From the NCBI RefSeq assembly GCF_003963535.1, contig NZ_CP034539.1, forward strand, positions 8,618,001 through 8,682,000: a stretch of DNA of 64,000 bases. Reading direction: 5' to 3'. Origin of the DNA: Streptomyces cyaneochromogenes (GTDB lineage: Bacteria > Actinomycetota > Actinomycetes > Streptomycetales > Streptomycetaceae). Numbering within the stretch: position 1 is the first letter of the stretch; the number at the start of each line of letters is the position of its first letter. The notes beneath the pieces are model-generated. The model was given only the letters and a program-made list of their open reading frames with translations. It had not been told where the DNA came from and ran no database searches. Positions 43,549 to 53,027 of this stretch are shown here, piece after piece. Both the position numbers and the translations under genes were made by a program.

Positions 43549-43588
43549 CGTACGCCCGCCGCTCGGACAGCCGAGCGGCGGGCGTACG
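43549..43588. terminator. 18-bp-stem bidirectional terminator
   Basis: cgtacgcccgccgctcgg (43549-43566), loop acag, and its perfect complement at 43571-43588. It lies between the convergent ABM-like and aldo/keto reductase genes. Confidence 0.88.
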
Positions 43589-43606
43589 GTCGTAGCGAGG
43601 TGAGTG

Positions 43607-44443
43607 TCAGGCCACGTCGAACGTGGCCGGGTCCGGGCCGATCCGCCGGTCCTCGTTCAGCGCGCTGATCGCCGCGAGGTCCTCGTCGTCCAGGCTGAAG
43701 TCGAAGACCTCGATGTTCTCCTCGATCCGCGACGGCGTCACGGACTTCGGGATCACGACGTTGCCCAGCTGCAGGTGCCAGCGCAGCACGATCTGCGCCG
43801 GAGTGCGGCCGTGCTTCTGCGCGATGGCGACGATCGCCGGAACCTCCAGAAGCCCCTTGCCCTGGCCGAGCGGCGACCAGGCCTCGGTGGCGATGCCCTG
43901 CTCGGCGTGGTACTCACGGGAGGCGCGCTGCTGCAGGTGCGGGTGCAGCTCGATCTGGTTGACCGCCGGGATGACCGACGTCTCGGCGATGAGCCGCTGA
44001 AGGTGCTCCGGAAGGAAGTTGGAGACGCCGATCGCGCGGATGCGGCCGTCGGCGTGGAGCTTCTCGAAGGCCTTGTACGTGTCGACGTAGGTGCCGCGCG
44101 CCGGCAGCGGCCAGTGGATGAGGTACAGGTCGATGTACTCCAGGCCCAGCTTCTCCAGCGACACGTCGAAGGCGCGCAGCGTGGAGTCGTATCCCTGGTC
44201 GCCGTTCCAGAGCTTGGTGGTGACGAAGATGTCCTCGCGCGGGACGCCGGCGGCGGCGATGGCCTTGCCGGTGCCCTCTTCATTGCCGTAGATCGCCGCT
44301 GTGTCGATGCTGCGGTACCCGGCCTCCAGCGCCGTGGTGACCGCGCGCTCCGCCTCGTCGTCCGGCACCTGCCAGACGCCGAAGCCCAGCTGGGGCATCT
44401 CGACGCCGTTGTTGAGGATGATCGGGGGGACCTTGCTGCTCAC
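43607..44443 (-). CDS. aldo/keto reductase
   Basis: A 278-residue NADPH-dependent carbonyl reductase with the (beta/alpha)8 AKR fold, 2,5-diketo-gluconate-reductase-like. Motifs are MPQLGFGVWQVPDDEAERAV, GYRSIDTAAIYGNEEGTGKA (Asp and Tyr of the tetrad), VTTKLWNGDQG (Lys), DLYLIHWPLP (His) and the cofactor segment VIPKSVTPSRIEENIEVFDF. The GTG start at 44443 follows aagga; an upstream in-frame ATG lacks a ribosome site. The physiological substrate is unknown. Confidence 0.92.
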   Translation of the reverse strand: MSSKVPPIILNNGVEMPQLGFGVWQVPDDEAERAVTTALEAGYRSIDTAAIYGNEEGTGKAIAAAGVPREDIFVTTKLWNGDQGYDSTLRAFDVSLEKLGLEYIDLYLIHWPLPARGTYVDTYKAFEKLHADGRIRAIGVSNFLPEHLQRLIAETSVIPAVNQIELHPHLQQRASREYHAEQGIATEAWSPLGQGKGLLEVPAIVAIAQKHGRTPAQIVLRWHLQLGNVVIPKSVTPSRIEENIEVFDFSLDDEDLAAISALNEDRRIGPDPATFDVA

Positions 44444-44572
44444 GAGCTCTTGATCCTTACGGTTGTCGTCAGGTGGTACCACCATCGTCAACGATCACGG
44501 GCCGCGATGCATTCCTGACCGGAGAATCCGCCAGAAGCGAATCCGCGGGAAACCGGGCGGCCGGAATCGGCC

Positions 44573-46399
44573 TCACGCCTGGTACAGCGCCTCGACCTCG
44601 CCCGCGTACGCGTTCTCGATCGCCTTGCGCTTCAACTTCAGCGACGGCGTGAGCAGTCCGTGCTCCTCGGTGAACGGCTGGGCGAGGATGCGGAAGGTGC
44701 GGATCGACTCGGCCTGTGAGACAAGGGTGTTGGCGGCGACCACCGCGCGCCGCACCTCGGTCTCCAGGTCCGCGTCGCGGACCAGCTGCGCCGGTGTCAT
44801 CTGCGGCTTGTCGCGCATCATCAGCCAGTGCTCGACGGCCTCCTGGTCGAGGGTGACCAGAGCCGCGATGTACGGGCGGTCGTTGCCGACGACGATGCAC
44901 TGGGCGACCAGCGGATGGTCGCGGACGCGCTCCTCCAGCACCCCCGGCGACACGCTCTTGCCGCCGGAGGTGACCAGGATCTCCTTCTTGCGGCCGGTGA
45001 TGGTGAGGTAGCCGTCCTCGTCGAGGGAGCCCAGGTCGCCGGTGGCCAGCCAGCCGTCGTGCAGGGCCGCGTCGGTGGCCTTCTGGTTGTTGAGGTAGCC
45101 CTGGAAGACGTTGGCGCCGTGCAGCCAGATCTCGCCGTCGTCCGCGATGTGCACGGTCATGCCCGGGATGGGCTGGCCGACGGTGCCGTAGCGGGTGCGA
45201 TAGGGCGGGTTGGCGGTCGCGGCGGCCGTGGACTCGGTGAGGCCGTACCCCTCGTAGACATGGACGCCGGCACCCGCGAAGAACAGGCCCAGGCGCCGGT
45301 CCATCGCCGAACCGCCGGTCATCGCCTGCTTGATACGGCCGCCCATCGCGGCCCGCATCTTGGAGTAGACGAGCTTGTCGAACAGCTGGTGCTGCACACG
45401 CAGCCCCGCCGAGGGGCCGGGGCCGACGCCCCACGCCTTGGCCTCCACGGCGTCCGCGTACTTCACGGCGACCTCGACAGCCTTCTCGAAGGCGCCGGCC
45501 CGGCCCTCCTTCTCGGCCTTGCGGCGGGCGGCGTTGAAGACCTTCTCGAAGATGTACGGCACGGCGAGGAAGAACGTCGGCTTGAACGCGGCCAGGTCCG
45601 GCAGCAGTGCGGCCGCGTTCATCTGCGGCTGGTGACCGAAGCGGACCTTGCCGCGGATCGCCGCGACCTGCACCATCCGCCCGAAGACGTGCGCGAGCGG
45701 CAGGAACAGCAGGGTCGCCGCCTCGTCGCCCTTCTTGGAGTGGAACACCGGCTCCCAGCGCTGGATGACGGTGTCCGACTCGTACATGAAGTTGCCGTGC
45801 GAGATGACACAGCCCTTGGGGCGGCCCGTCGTCCCCGAGGTGTAGATGATCGTCGCGACGGAGTCGGGGGTGACCGCCTGCCGGTGGCGGTGGACCACCT
45901 CGTCGTCGAGGGGGGCGCCGGCGTCGTACAGCTCCTGCACGGCGCCCGAGTCCAGCTGCCACAGCTGGTGCAGCCGGGGCAGCCGGTCGATGACGGTGGC
46001 GATCGTCATCGCGTGGTCCTCGTGCTCGACGACCGCCGCCGACACCTCGGCGTCGTACAGCATCCAGAAGCACTGCTCGGCCGAGGACGTGGGGTAGATC
46101 GGCACGACCTGGGCCCCGATGGTCCACAGGGCGTAGTCGAAGAGCGTCCACTCGTACCGGGTGCGGGACATGATCGCGACGCGGTCGCCGAACCGGATGC
46201 CGCGGGCCAGGAGGCCCTTGGCCAGGGCCAGCACCTCGTCCCGGAACTCGGCGGCGGTGACGTCCCGCCACTGCCCGCTGTCGTCCTTGCGGCCGAGGGC
46301 GACATACAACGGGTCGTCCTGGGCATGCTCGAAAACGACGTCGGCCAGGCCGCCCACGGGCGGTGCCAACGCCAACGGAGGGTTGGTGAACTCGCGCAA
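44573..46399 (-). CDS. long-chain fatty-acid-CoA ligase (AMP-binding, FadD15-like)
   Basis: A 608-residue ATP-dependent acyl-CoA synthetase. The AMP-binding motif is IIYTSGTTGRPKGCVISHG, with VYEGYGLTESTAAATANPP, the ATP-site Asp in WLATGDLGSLDEDGYLTITG, and RKKEILVTSGGKSVSP near the hinge. The N-terminus (REFTNPPLA, then RTRYEWTLFDYALW) matches the FadD15/long-chain group. The start is a TTG with gggag at normal spacing. It would activate fatty acids for degradation or lipid synthesis. The aldo/keto reductase follows on the same strand after 129 bp. Confidence 0.93.
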   Translation of the reverse strand: MREFTNPPLALAPPVGGLADVVFEHAQDDPLYVALGRKDDSGQWRDVTAAEFRDEVLALAKGLLARGIRFGDRVAIMSRTRYEWTLFDYALWTIGAQVVPIYPTSSAEQCFWMLYDAEVSAAVVEHEDHAMTIATVIDRLPRLHQLWQLDSGAVQELYDAGAPLDDEVVHRHRQAVTPDSVATIIYTSGTTGRPKGCVISHGNFMYESDTVIQRWEPVFHSKKGDEAATLLFLPLAHVFGRMVQVAAIRGKVRFGHQPQMNAAALLPDLAAFKPTFFLAVPYIFEKVFNAARRKAEKEGRAGAFEKAVEVAVKYADAVEAKAWGVGPGPSAGLRVQHQLFDKLVYSKMRAAMGGRIKQAMTGGSAMDRRLGLFFAGAGVHVYEGYGLTESTAAATANPPYRTRYGTVGQPIPGMTVHIADDGEIWLHGANVFQGYLNNQKATDAALHDGWLATGDLGSLDEDGYLTITGRKKEILVTSGGKSVSPGVLEERVRDHPLVAQCIVVGNDRPYIAALVTLDQEAVEHWLMMRDKPQMTPAQLVRDADLETEVRRAVVAANTLVSQAESIRTFRILAQPFTEEHGLLTPSLKLKRKAIENAYAGEVEALYQA

Positions 46400-46727
46400 A
46401 CCCCGCTCCCCGCTCCGACTGCCTCGGCTGACGCTCCGCTCAGCGCCGTGAAAGCTACCCCACCCGTCGTCGAGGCGGGAGGGGGCCGGAAATCGACGGC
46501 CGCTCAGGTATGCACTGGTCAGGGCCGGAAAATGCGCTCACATGCGGAAGGGTCGGACAGAAAACTGACGGTTGAGTAAGTTTCGGGCCCGTAATCTCCA
46601 CCGAATCTGTACGACCCGATTACCCGGTTAGGGCCCTGTCGATCATGCTAGCCGCAGCGTGCTGTCATCACTTCTGTCAGCGTGAGGATGGCTGAATCCG
46701 TCACTCCGTCCGTCCCGCGGGCAACCT
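46400..46727. other. 328-bp intergenic region upstream of fadD-type gene
   Basis: No coding frame with Streptomyces codon bias was seen. It holds an imperfect dyad gggcccgtaatc (46585-46596) with gattac..gggccc (46618-46636), which could be an operator or hairpin, and the leader of the acyl-CoA ligase gene. Confidence 0.45.
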
Positions 46728-47591
46728 CTAGCGCCGGTGCAGCCGGTCCCCGCCCGCCAGAATCGCCGCCGCCAGCGCGTCCGCCGCGCTCTGGGCCGCC
46801 GTGCGGCGCGGGCCGTGGACCAGCACGAAGTCGACGCGGCCGAGTTCCGGCAGGCCCGAGCGCTCGGCGACGCGGGCCAGGCCCGGGGGGATCAGGCCCC
46901 GGGAGTGGGCCATCACGCCGAGGCCGGCGCGGGCCGCCGCGATCAAACCGTTCAGACTTCCGCTCGTGCATACGATCCGCCAGTCGCGCCCCTGCCGTTC
47001 CAGTGCCTCCAGCGCGAGCGCCCTGGTGATCCCCGGCGGCGGATAGACGATCAGCGGCACCGGACGGTCCGGCTCCAGGCGCAGCCGTTCCGCGCCGATC
47101 CACACCAGCCGGTCGTGCCAGACCAGCTCGCCGCGAGGGTCCTCGGGGCGCCGCTTGGCCAGCACCAGGTCCAGTTTTCCGGCGGCGAGCTGCTCGTGCA
47201 GCGTGCCGGACAGCTCGACCGTCAGCTCCAGGTCGACCTCGGGGTGGTCGTAGCGGAAGCCCTCCAGGATCTCCGGCAGCCGGGTCAGCACGAAGTCCTC
47301 GGACGCGCCGAAGCGGAGCCGGCCGCGCAGCCGGGTGCCGGTGAAGAACGCCGTGGCCTGGTCGTGCACCTCCAGGATCCGGCGGGCGAAGCCGAGCATC
47401 GCCTCGCCGTCCTCGGTCAGCTCCACGGAGTGGGTGTCCCGGGTGAACAGCGGCCGCCCGGTGGCGCCCTCCAGGCGCCGTACGTGCTGGCTGACGGTCG
47501 ACTGGCGCAGGCCGAGCCGTCGGGCGGCCTGCGTGAAGCTCAGCGTCTGGGCCACCGCGAGGAACGTACGGAGGTGGGCGGGGTCGTACAT
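46728..47591 (-). CDS. LysR-family transcriptional regulator
   Basis: A 287-residue LysR regulator. The N-terminal winged helix-turn-helix is LRTFLAVAQTLSFTQAARRL followed by RQSTVSQHVRRLEGATGRPL. The effector domain (about 90-285) includes LRFGASEDFVLTRLPEILEG and AARAGLGVMAHSRGLIP. It diverges from the bile-acid-symporter-type gene across 153 bp, the usual arrangement for a LysR activator and its transporter target. Confidence 0.93.
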   Translation of the reverse strand: MYDPAHLRTFLAVAQTLSFTQAARRLGLRQSTVSQHVRRLEGATGRPLFTRDTHSVELTEDGEAMLGFARRILEVHDQATAFFTGTRLRGRLRFGASEDFVLTRLPEILEGFRYDHPEVDLELTVELSGTLHEQLAAGKLDLVLAKRRPEDPRGELVWHDRLVWIGAERLRLEPDRPVPLIVYPPPGITRALALEALERQGRDWRIVCTSGSLNGLIAAARAGLGVMAHSRGLIPPGLARVAERSGLPELGRVDFVLVHGPRRTAAQSAADALAAAILAGGDRLHRR

Positions 47592-47744
47592 ACCGCCCAG
47601 GCTAGCCCTGTTATCGCGGAACGTGATGACAGTCAGAGTGGTATGCCGGATTCCCGATCGCTGATCGTCGGAGGACGATGGAAAGGGCACGTCCGTGTCC
47701 GGAACCTCAGGTTCAGCGAAGCGACAGCGAAGTAGTGGAGCACA

Positions 47745-48866
47745 GTGAAACGCCTGCAATGGCCGCGTTGGATGCCGATCGACCCGTACATCCTGCTGCT
47801 GCTCGGGACCGTCGGCCTCGCGGCCCTCCTCCCGGCGCGCGGGACGGCCTCCGACGTGGCGTCCGGCGCGTCCACGGCCGCGATCGCGTTCCTCTTCTTC
47901 CTCTACGGCGCCCGGCTGTCCACCCGCGAGGCGCTGGACGGGCTGAAGCACTGGCGGCTCCACGTCACCGTCCTGGCCTGCACCTTCGTCGTCTTCCCGC
48001 TGCTCGGGCTGGCCGCCCGCGGCCTCGTCCCGGTGGTCCTGACGCACCCGCTCTACCAGGGCCTGCTCTTCCTCACCCTCGTGCCGTCGACCATCCAGTC
48101 GTCCATCGCCTTCACCTCGATGGCGCGCGGCAACGTCCCCGCCGCGATCTGCGCGGGCTCCTTCTCCTCGCTCGTCGGCATCGTCGTCACCCCGCTCCTC
48201 GCGGCGGCCGTGCTCGGCGGCAGCGTCGGCGGGTTCTCCGCCGACTCGCTGGTCAAGATCGTGCTGCAGCTGCTGGTGCCGTTCGTCGCCGGGCAGCTGC
48301 TGCGCCGCTGCGGAGTCAAAAGGGGCCGCGCGAAGCGCGTCGAGCAGGGTGGTGGTGGGCGACGGGTGGGCGGCTTCGTCACCCGGCACAAGAAGGTCCT
48401 CGGCCTCGTCGACCGCGGCTCGATCCTGCTGGTCGTCTACACCGCGTTCAGCGCGGGCATGGTCCAGGGCATCTGGAGCCAGGTGAGTCCGGTCCGGCTG
48501 GCCGGCCTGCTCGCCGTGGAGGCGGTGCTGCTGGCCGTGATGCTGGCCCTGACCTGGTACGGCGCCAAGGCACTGCGCTTCGGCCGCGCGGACCGCATCG
48601 CGATCCAGTTCGCGGGCTCCAAGAAGTCCCTGGCGGCCGGGCTGCCCATGGCGAGCGTCCTGTTCGGCGCGCACGCCTCGCTGGCCGTGCTGCCGCTGAT
48701 GCTCTTCCACCAGATGCAGCTGATGGTGTGCGCGGTCATAGCCAAGCGGCGTGCCCACGACCCGGAGGCCGACGCCGCCGAGGCCGAGGCTCCCGAGCAG
48801 GTCACCGCGTCGGCGCCACCTTCACAGACACGAACCGCGGTCGGTACAGGGACACGTTCCGGTTGA
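47745..48866 (+). CDS. bile acid:sodium symporter family transporter (SBF-like)
   Basis: A 373-residue, roughly ten-helix membrane transporter of the SBF-like/YfeH (PF13593) type. Visible are IAFLFFLYGARLSTREALDG, LFLTLVPSTIQSSIAFTSMA (conserved core crossing), LLVPFVAGQLLRR, and FAGSKKSLAAGLPMASVLF. Between GQLLRR and VGGFVTRHKKVL there are about 20 extra basic/Gly residues (GVKRGRAKRVEQGGGGRR) that I do not expect in this family, possibly from a small in-frame insertion. The GTG start has only gtggag upstream. The 3' end overlaps the convergent gene by 65 bp. Substrate unknown; LysR-controlled by context. Confidence 0.88.
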   Translation: MKRLQWPRWMPIDPYILLLLGTVGLAALLPARGTASDVASGASTAAIAFLFFLYGARLSTREALDGLKHWRLHVTVLACTFVVFPLLGLAARGLVPVVLTHPLYQGLLFLTLVPSTIQSSIAFTSMARGNVPAAICAGSFSSLVGIVVTPLLAAAVLGGSVGGFSADSLVKIVLQLLVPFVAGQLLRRCGVKRGRAKRVEQGGGGRRVGGFVTRHKKVLGLVDRGSILLVVYTAFSAGMVQGIWSQVSPVRLAGLLAVEAVLLAVMLALTWYGAKALRFGRADRIAIQFAGSKKSLAAGLPMASVLFGAHASLAVLPLMLFHQMQLMVCAVIAKRRAHDPEADAAEAEAPEQVTASAPPSQTRTAVGTGTRSG

Positions 48867-50040
48867 GCTGCGCCGCGGCGCCCGCCGTCTCCAGCCAGTT
48901 GACGTCGTAGCTCAGGACGAGACGACCGTCATCGCTCAGCTCGGGATGCGTCTGCGGGTTGTAGGCGGCGACCTGCGCGCCCTGCGGCAGCGACGGGCTG
49001 AAGTCCTTCGTCGGCCCGTGCCACGGGCCGGTCGGGGCGCAGGCCCAGTACGAGGTGACGGTCGTCAGCCCCTCGGTTCCCGCGGCCATCGTGAACAGGA
49101 CGTACGTCCCCCGCACCCGCGCCACCGAGAACGCGCTGCCCACCCCCGTGCGCTGCCCGTCCCCGAGCACCGCGCGCGGCCGGGCACCCGCCCCGCCCGC
49201 CCACGCGGAGCCGTTCCAGTACTCCCAGGCCCCAGGCTCCGCCAGCCTGCCCTCCCGCACGCGCGCGACGTACGCCCGCGAGGCGGGCCGGGACGCGGCC
49301 TGGCCGTCGTCACCGCCGAAGACGTACGTCCAGCCGTCCTCCTCGACCAGCGTCGTCCCGAACAGGACGCGCCGGGAGGGATCCGGCACCAGCTGCTGGT
49401 CGAAGACCTTCACCACCGACTCGACGCGCAGGTCGGGCAGCGAGAGCGTGGCGACCTCGGTGGCGGTCGGCACACCGTAGATCCACGGGGCCTGCCCGGC
49501 CGTGCGCACCCACAGCAGCACCCGCAGGACCTGCTCGGACGAGCCGGGGGAGCGGGGCTCCACGCGGGCCCCGACCGGCCATCGCCACTGGCCGGGGGCG
49601 GGATCGGGGAAGAGCGGGGTGGGCAGGGTGCGCTCCAGGCGTCCGCCCCGCATCACGACCGCCGAGTTGCGCACCAGGGGAGCGGTCGTGTCCCGCCAGG
49701 TGAAGGACTCGCCGAACGGATTGGGCGGGGCGTACACCTGGCCGAGATAGGTGTCCGAGAAAAGCCACAGCAGCCGCCCGTCGGGCAGCCGCACGGAGTG
49801 CGTCCCGTCGCCGCCGGTCCAGTCGTCGCCGCGGGAGGGATCGTCGCCGTAGCGGGAGAACTCGGCGTTGAGGTCCTTCTCGGCCGACCAGGACGCGACC
49901 GAGTGCGGTGCGCACGCGCCACCGCCCTCCCGTTCGCCGTCGTCCGGGAGGGCGGTGAGCAGCACGGCCGCGAGAACCAGGGCCAGCAGGATTCCGAGGC
50001 CGGTTCCCGTGTGCTGCCGTGCTCGTGCGTCGTCGGGCAC
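48802..50040 (-). CDS. secreted or membrane-anchored DUF4185-type beta-propeller protein
   Basis: 412 residues. An N-terminal hydrophobic anchor or signal (GLGILLALVLAAVLLTALP) leads a beta-propeller glycosidase-like domain with DUF4185/DUF5005 features: GDDWTGGDGTHSVRLPDGRL, LLWLFSDTYLGQV, RNSAVVMRGG, PGQWRWPVGARVE, YVFGGDDG, NPQTHPEL and LVLSYDVNW. These families are predicted to act on or bind extracellular carbohydrate; catalytic residues are not established. The start is GTG. It lies 10 bp downstream of the sialidase gene on the same strand, suggesting co-expression. Confidence 0.8.
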   Translation of the reverse strand: MPDDARARQHTGTGLGILLALVLAAVLLTALPDDGEREGGGACAPHSVASWSAEKDLNAEFSRYGDDPSRGDDWTGGDGTHSVRLPDGRLLWLFSDTYLGQVYAPPNPFGESFTWRDTTAPLVRNSAVVMRGGRLERTLPTPLFPDPAPGQWRWPVGARVEPRSPGSSEQVLRVLLWVRTAGQAPWIYGVPTATEVATLSLPDLRVESVVKVFDQQLVPDPSRRVLFGTTLVEEDGWTYVFGGDDGQAASRPASRAYVARVREGRLAEPGAWEYWNGSAWAGGAGARPRAVLGDGQRTGVGSAFSVARVRGTYVLFTMAAGTEGLTTVTSYWACAPTGPWHGPTKDFSPSLPQGAQVAAYNPQTHPELSDDGRLVLSYDVNWLETAGAAAQLNRNVSLYRPRFVSVKVAPTR

Positions 50041-50050
50041 GGGAGGGACG

Positions 50051-51961
50051 TTAGTGGCCCGGGCGCACCTGGTCCATGGGCAGCCACAGAACGGTGTCGG
50101 CGGTGGTCGAGGACTTGGTGCCGGTGGTGGCCCGTGCCGCGGCCCCGATCTCGGCGTCGCCGAGTGCCCGGTTCCACACGTGGACGTCGTCGATCGCGCC
50201 GGTCAGGAAGGCCCGGCTGTCCATGCGCTGGCCGACGTGCACGCCGAACGGAGAGTTACGGCTGACCGAGCCGGCCACGTCCGCGGTGCTGATCGCCGTA
50301 CCGTCGAGGAACAGCGTCAGCTGTCCACCGCCGCGTCGCAGCGCGAGGTGGTGCCACCGGCCGTCGTTGTGGGCGCCGTCGAACCACACGGACGCGGTGC
50401 GCACGGTCCGGAACCCCTCCCGTGTGGTGATCAGGGCGCGCACCCGGTCGTTGTCGGGCTCGCCGCGCAGCCAGATCTGGGGCTGGGTGGTGCCGATCCC
50501 GCCCATCCACAGGAAGGGCTGCTCGCCACTGGTGGCCGAATAGCGGAAGAACAGCGAGGCCGTGAAGTCCCCTGTCCCGAGCGGGAGTCGGGAGCGGTAC
50601 GGCAGACGTACGGCGTCGTCCGCGCCGTCGAACTCCACGGCGTCGCCGATGACGCCGCCGGTCGTGCGCGCGCCGCCGAGCAGGGTCGCGCGGGGAGCGC
50701 CCGGGGCGAGGTCGGGGGTGGTCGGGTCGGCGGCGCGGCGCGGGCCGAGCCAGGCGTCGTTGAACCGGGCGAAGCGGATCTCGTCGCGTGCGTCGACGGT
50801 GCCGCCCTCGTACATCAGGCCCACCGTGGACGCGTCGATGCCGACCATGTCCGAGTAGCCCGACCAGTCCGTGGTGACGACCCTGCCGCGGTCCACGCTC
50901 TCCCAGGTGTCGCCGCCGTCGTAGGAGGACCGGACCATCATGGTCCGCCGGCGGTCGGGGTCGGCGGGTGCGGACAGCAGCATGCGGTTGCCCATGCGCA
51001 GCGTGGCGCCCTGGACCTGCGGCGTGTACAGGTCCGGCAGGCCGCGGAAGGGCCCGGTGAAGCTGTCGCCGCCGTCGCGGCTGGTCGTCTGGGAGCGGTG
51101 GCCGAGGTCGGAGCCGTCCTGTTCGCGGCCGCTGACGATGAGGGTGCCGTCCGCGCGCTCGCTGAGGGTCACCTCGGACGGCTTCTGCCGGAAGGTGCCG
51201 TCGTCGGCGGCGATGGGCCAGGAGTCGATGGCGCCGGCCCGCCAGGTGTCGCCGCCGTCGTCGCTGACGATGAGGGCGGCGTGGTTGGCGGAGACCCGAC
51301 TGCCGTTCCACGTCTCGGTGTTGACGCCGAAGACGAGGCGCCCGGCGTGCTTGCCCTTGGTGAGCTGGATGCCGTGCACGGGGCCGGTGGCGTACCAGGA
51401 GTTCCAGTCCGCCGGCAGTATCTGGTCGCTCAGATCGCGCGGTGTGGACCAGGTCCTGCCGTCGTCGTCGCTGTACTGCAGATAGGGCGAGCGATCACAC
51501 GGCACGGAGCAATTTCCGCTGTCCGTACGGCCCGTGTTGTACGTCTCCGCCAGCAGGATGCGGCCGGTCTCGCGGTCCACGATCGGCGCGGGGTTGCCGT
51601 GCGTGTCGCCGGCGCCGTCGTTGACGACCTGGAGCGGGCCCCAGGTGCGGCCGCCGTCGGTGGACCGCTTGAGCACGATGTCGATGTCGGCGGCGTCGCC
51701 GCAGTTGAGCACCCGCCCCTCGGCGAACGCCAGCAGGGTGCCGTCCTTGGTCTTCACGATCGCCGGGATGCGGAAGCAGGCGTATCCGGGGTCCTGGTCG
51801 GCCCTGAAGAGGATCTGCTGCTCGAACAGCGGTGTCCGGGTGGCGGATTGGGGCCGGTCCGGGCTTTGGGACTGCGCCGGACTCAAGGTCGCGGCCGTCG
51901 CCGTGGTGGCGACGGCCGCGACGAGGGCAGCTCTGAGACGTGCGCGAACTCTCGACGGCAT
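50051..51961 (-). CDS. secreted sialidase (GH33) with C-terminal LamG-like domain
   Basis: A 636-residue exo-sialidase. Signal peptide to about residue 30. The propeller begins with YACFRIPAIV (FRIP motif with the catalytic-site Arg) and carries five Asp boxes: STDGGRTW, SDDDGRTW, SDDGGDTW, SRDGGDSF and SYDGGDTW. The catalytic Glu region is near KPSEVTLSERADG, and FARFNDAWL closes the propeller. From about 430 a concanavalin/LamG-like module follows (AVEFDGADDAVRLPYRS, DGRWHHLALRRGGGQLTLFL). The start follows gaaggg. It would release terminal sialic acids from glycans. Confidence 0.93.
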   Translation of the reverse strand: MPSRVRARLRAALVAAVATTATAATLSPAQSQSPDRPQSATRTPLFEQQILFRADQDPGYACFRIPAIVKTKDGTLLAFAEGRVLNCGDAADIDIVLKRSTDGGRTWGPLQVVNDGAGDTHGNPAPIVDRETGRILLAETYNTGRTDSGNCSVPCDRSPYLQYSDDDGRTWSTPRDLSDQILPADWNSWYATGPVHGIQLTKGKHAGRLVFGVNTETWNGSRVSANHAALIVSDDGGDTWRAGAIDSWPIAADDGTFRQKPSEVTLSERADGTLIVSGREQDGSDLGHRSQTTSRDGGDSFTGPFRGLPDLYTPQVQGATLRMGNRMLLSAPADPDRRRTMMVRSSYDGGDTWESVDRGRVVTTDWSGYSDMVGIDASTVGLMYEGGTVDARDEIRFARFNDAWLGPRRAADPTTPDLAPGAPRATLLGGARTTGGVIGDAVEFDGADDAVRLPYRSRLPLGTGDFTASLFFRYSATSGEQPFLWMGGIGTTQPQIWLRGEPDNDRVRALITTREGFRTVRTASVWFDGAHNDGRWHHLALRRGGGQLTLFLDGTAISTADVAGSVSRNSPFGVHVGQRMDSRAFLTGAIDDVHVWNRALGDAEIGAAARATTGTKSSTTADTVLWLPMDQVRPGH

Positions 51962-52093
51962 GGTGCGGCCCGCCCTTCGTCGTCTGGTCATGCGTCCAGG
52001 CATCTGAACATTCGGACATCCCACGTCCAAAGTGCGCATCACAGACGTTAGTTGGGCTATCGCACGCATCACAAGAACCGTGCACGTGTCACA

Positions 52094-53011
52094 TCACGGA
52101 TGGAGTACTACTTTCCCTCGGTTGCCCCGGGCCTCGATCACCGCATGCGCCTCGGCCGCCTCCTGAAGCGCGAACTCCCCGTGCACGGCGGGCTTCACGG
52201 CCCCCGCGGCGAACAGCCTCCACAGCTCCTGCCGCCACCGCTCGTACAACTCGGGCTCCCCGCGCGCGATCCGCGCCATCTGGAACCCGACGACGGACTT
52301 GGCTCCCACGAGAAGGTCATAGGCCTGGATGGTGCCGCCGCCCGAGCTGTACGCCACCAGGCGCCCGCCAGGGCCGAGCGCGGTGAGGGCCGGCGTGAGC
52401 AGGTCGCCGCCGACCGCGTCGAGGGCGTAGTCGACGGGTCGCCCCCAGCTGTCGTCCGCGTAGACGACGACGTCATCGGCGCCGAGGGAGCGCACGAAGT
52501 CCGCCTTGGCCGGATCGGACACGGCGCCCACGACCCGCCCCGCACCCCGTGCTCGCGCGAGCTGCACGGCGAGATGGCCGACGCCGCTCGCCGCCGCGGT
52601 GACCAGCGCCGCCTCCCCGCGCTCGGGCCGGGCGGCCGCCAGCGCGCCGAGCGCGACCAGGCCGCTGCGGACCAGTGCGACCGCGTCGACGGCCGAGGCG
52701 CCGTCCGGTACGGGGGAGGCCATGGTCTCCAGCAGCGGCGCGAAGTCGGCGTACCCGTGCCCGAAGCACAGCCCCGTCACCCGGTCGCCGGCCCGGAACC
52801 GGCTGACGCCTTCGCCGACGGCCACGACCTCCCCGGCGATCTCGCCCCCGAGCGCGACCGGCTCGGCCGCCTCGGTGACCTTTCGCACCACGGGGAGCGT
52901 GACGCCTATCGCCTCGCAGCGGACGAGGAGTTCGCCGACGGCCGGTTCGGGGACGGGTGCCTCCTCCACGAAGAGCGGGCCGCCCGGGGAGCCGTATCGG
53001 ACACGACGCAT
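52094..53011 (-). CDS. quinone oxidoreductase-like zinc-type alcohol dehydrogenase (MDR)
   Basis: A 305-residue medium-chain dehydrogenase of the quinone-reductase branch. The N-terminal GroES-like part has LGGEIAGEVVAVGEGVSRFR and RVTGLCFGHGYADF. The Rossmann part has LVTAAASGVGHLAVQLARAR and LGADDVVVYAD. Structural-zinc cysteines are absent, as usual for QOR-like members. The ATG at 53011 follows ggaggtg. It diverges from a MarR gene across twin TTGG-N5-CCAA sites, so it is probably derepressed by a quinone or electrophile. Confidence 0.9.
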   Translation of the reverse strand: MRRVRYGSPGGPLFVEEAPVPEPAVGELLVRCEAIGVTLPVVRKVTEAAEPVALGGEIAGEVVAVGEGVSRFRAGDRVTGLCFGHGYADFAPLLETMASPVPDGASAVDAVALVRSGLVALGALAAARPERGEAALVTAAASGVGHLAVQLARARGAGRVVGAVSDPAKADFVRSLGADDVVVYADDSWGRPVDYALDAVGGDLLTPALTALGPGGRLVAYSSGGGTIQAYDLLVGAKSVVGFQMARIARGEPELYERWRQELWRLFAAGAVKPAVHGEFALQEAAEAHAVIEARGNRGKVVLHP

Positions 53012-53027
53012 GACCACACCTCCAAAA

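Noticed and set aside
52000..52072. Operator-like tgaacattcggacat sequence upstream of the sialidase gene
   Set aside because: Arms are short and imperfect, and it matches no regulator site I know; not strong enough to list.
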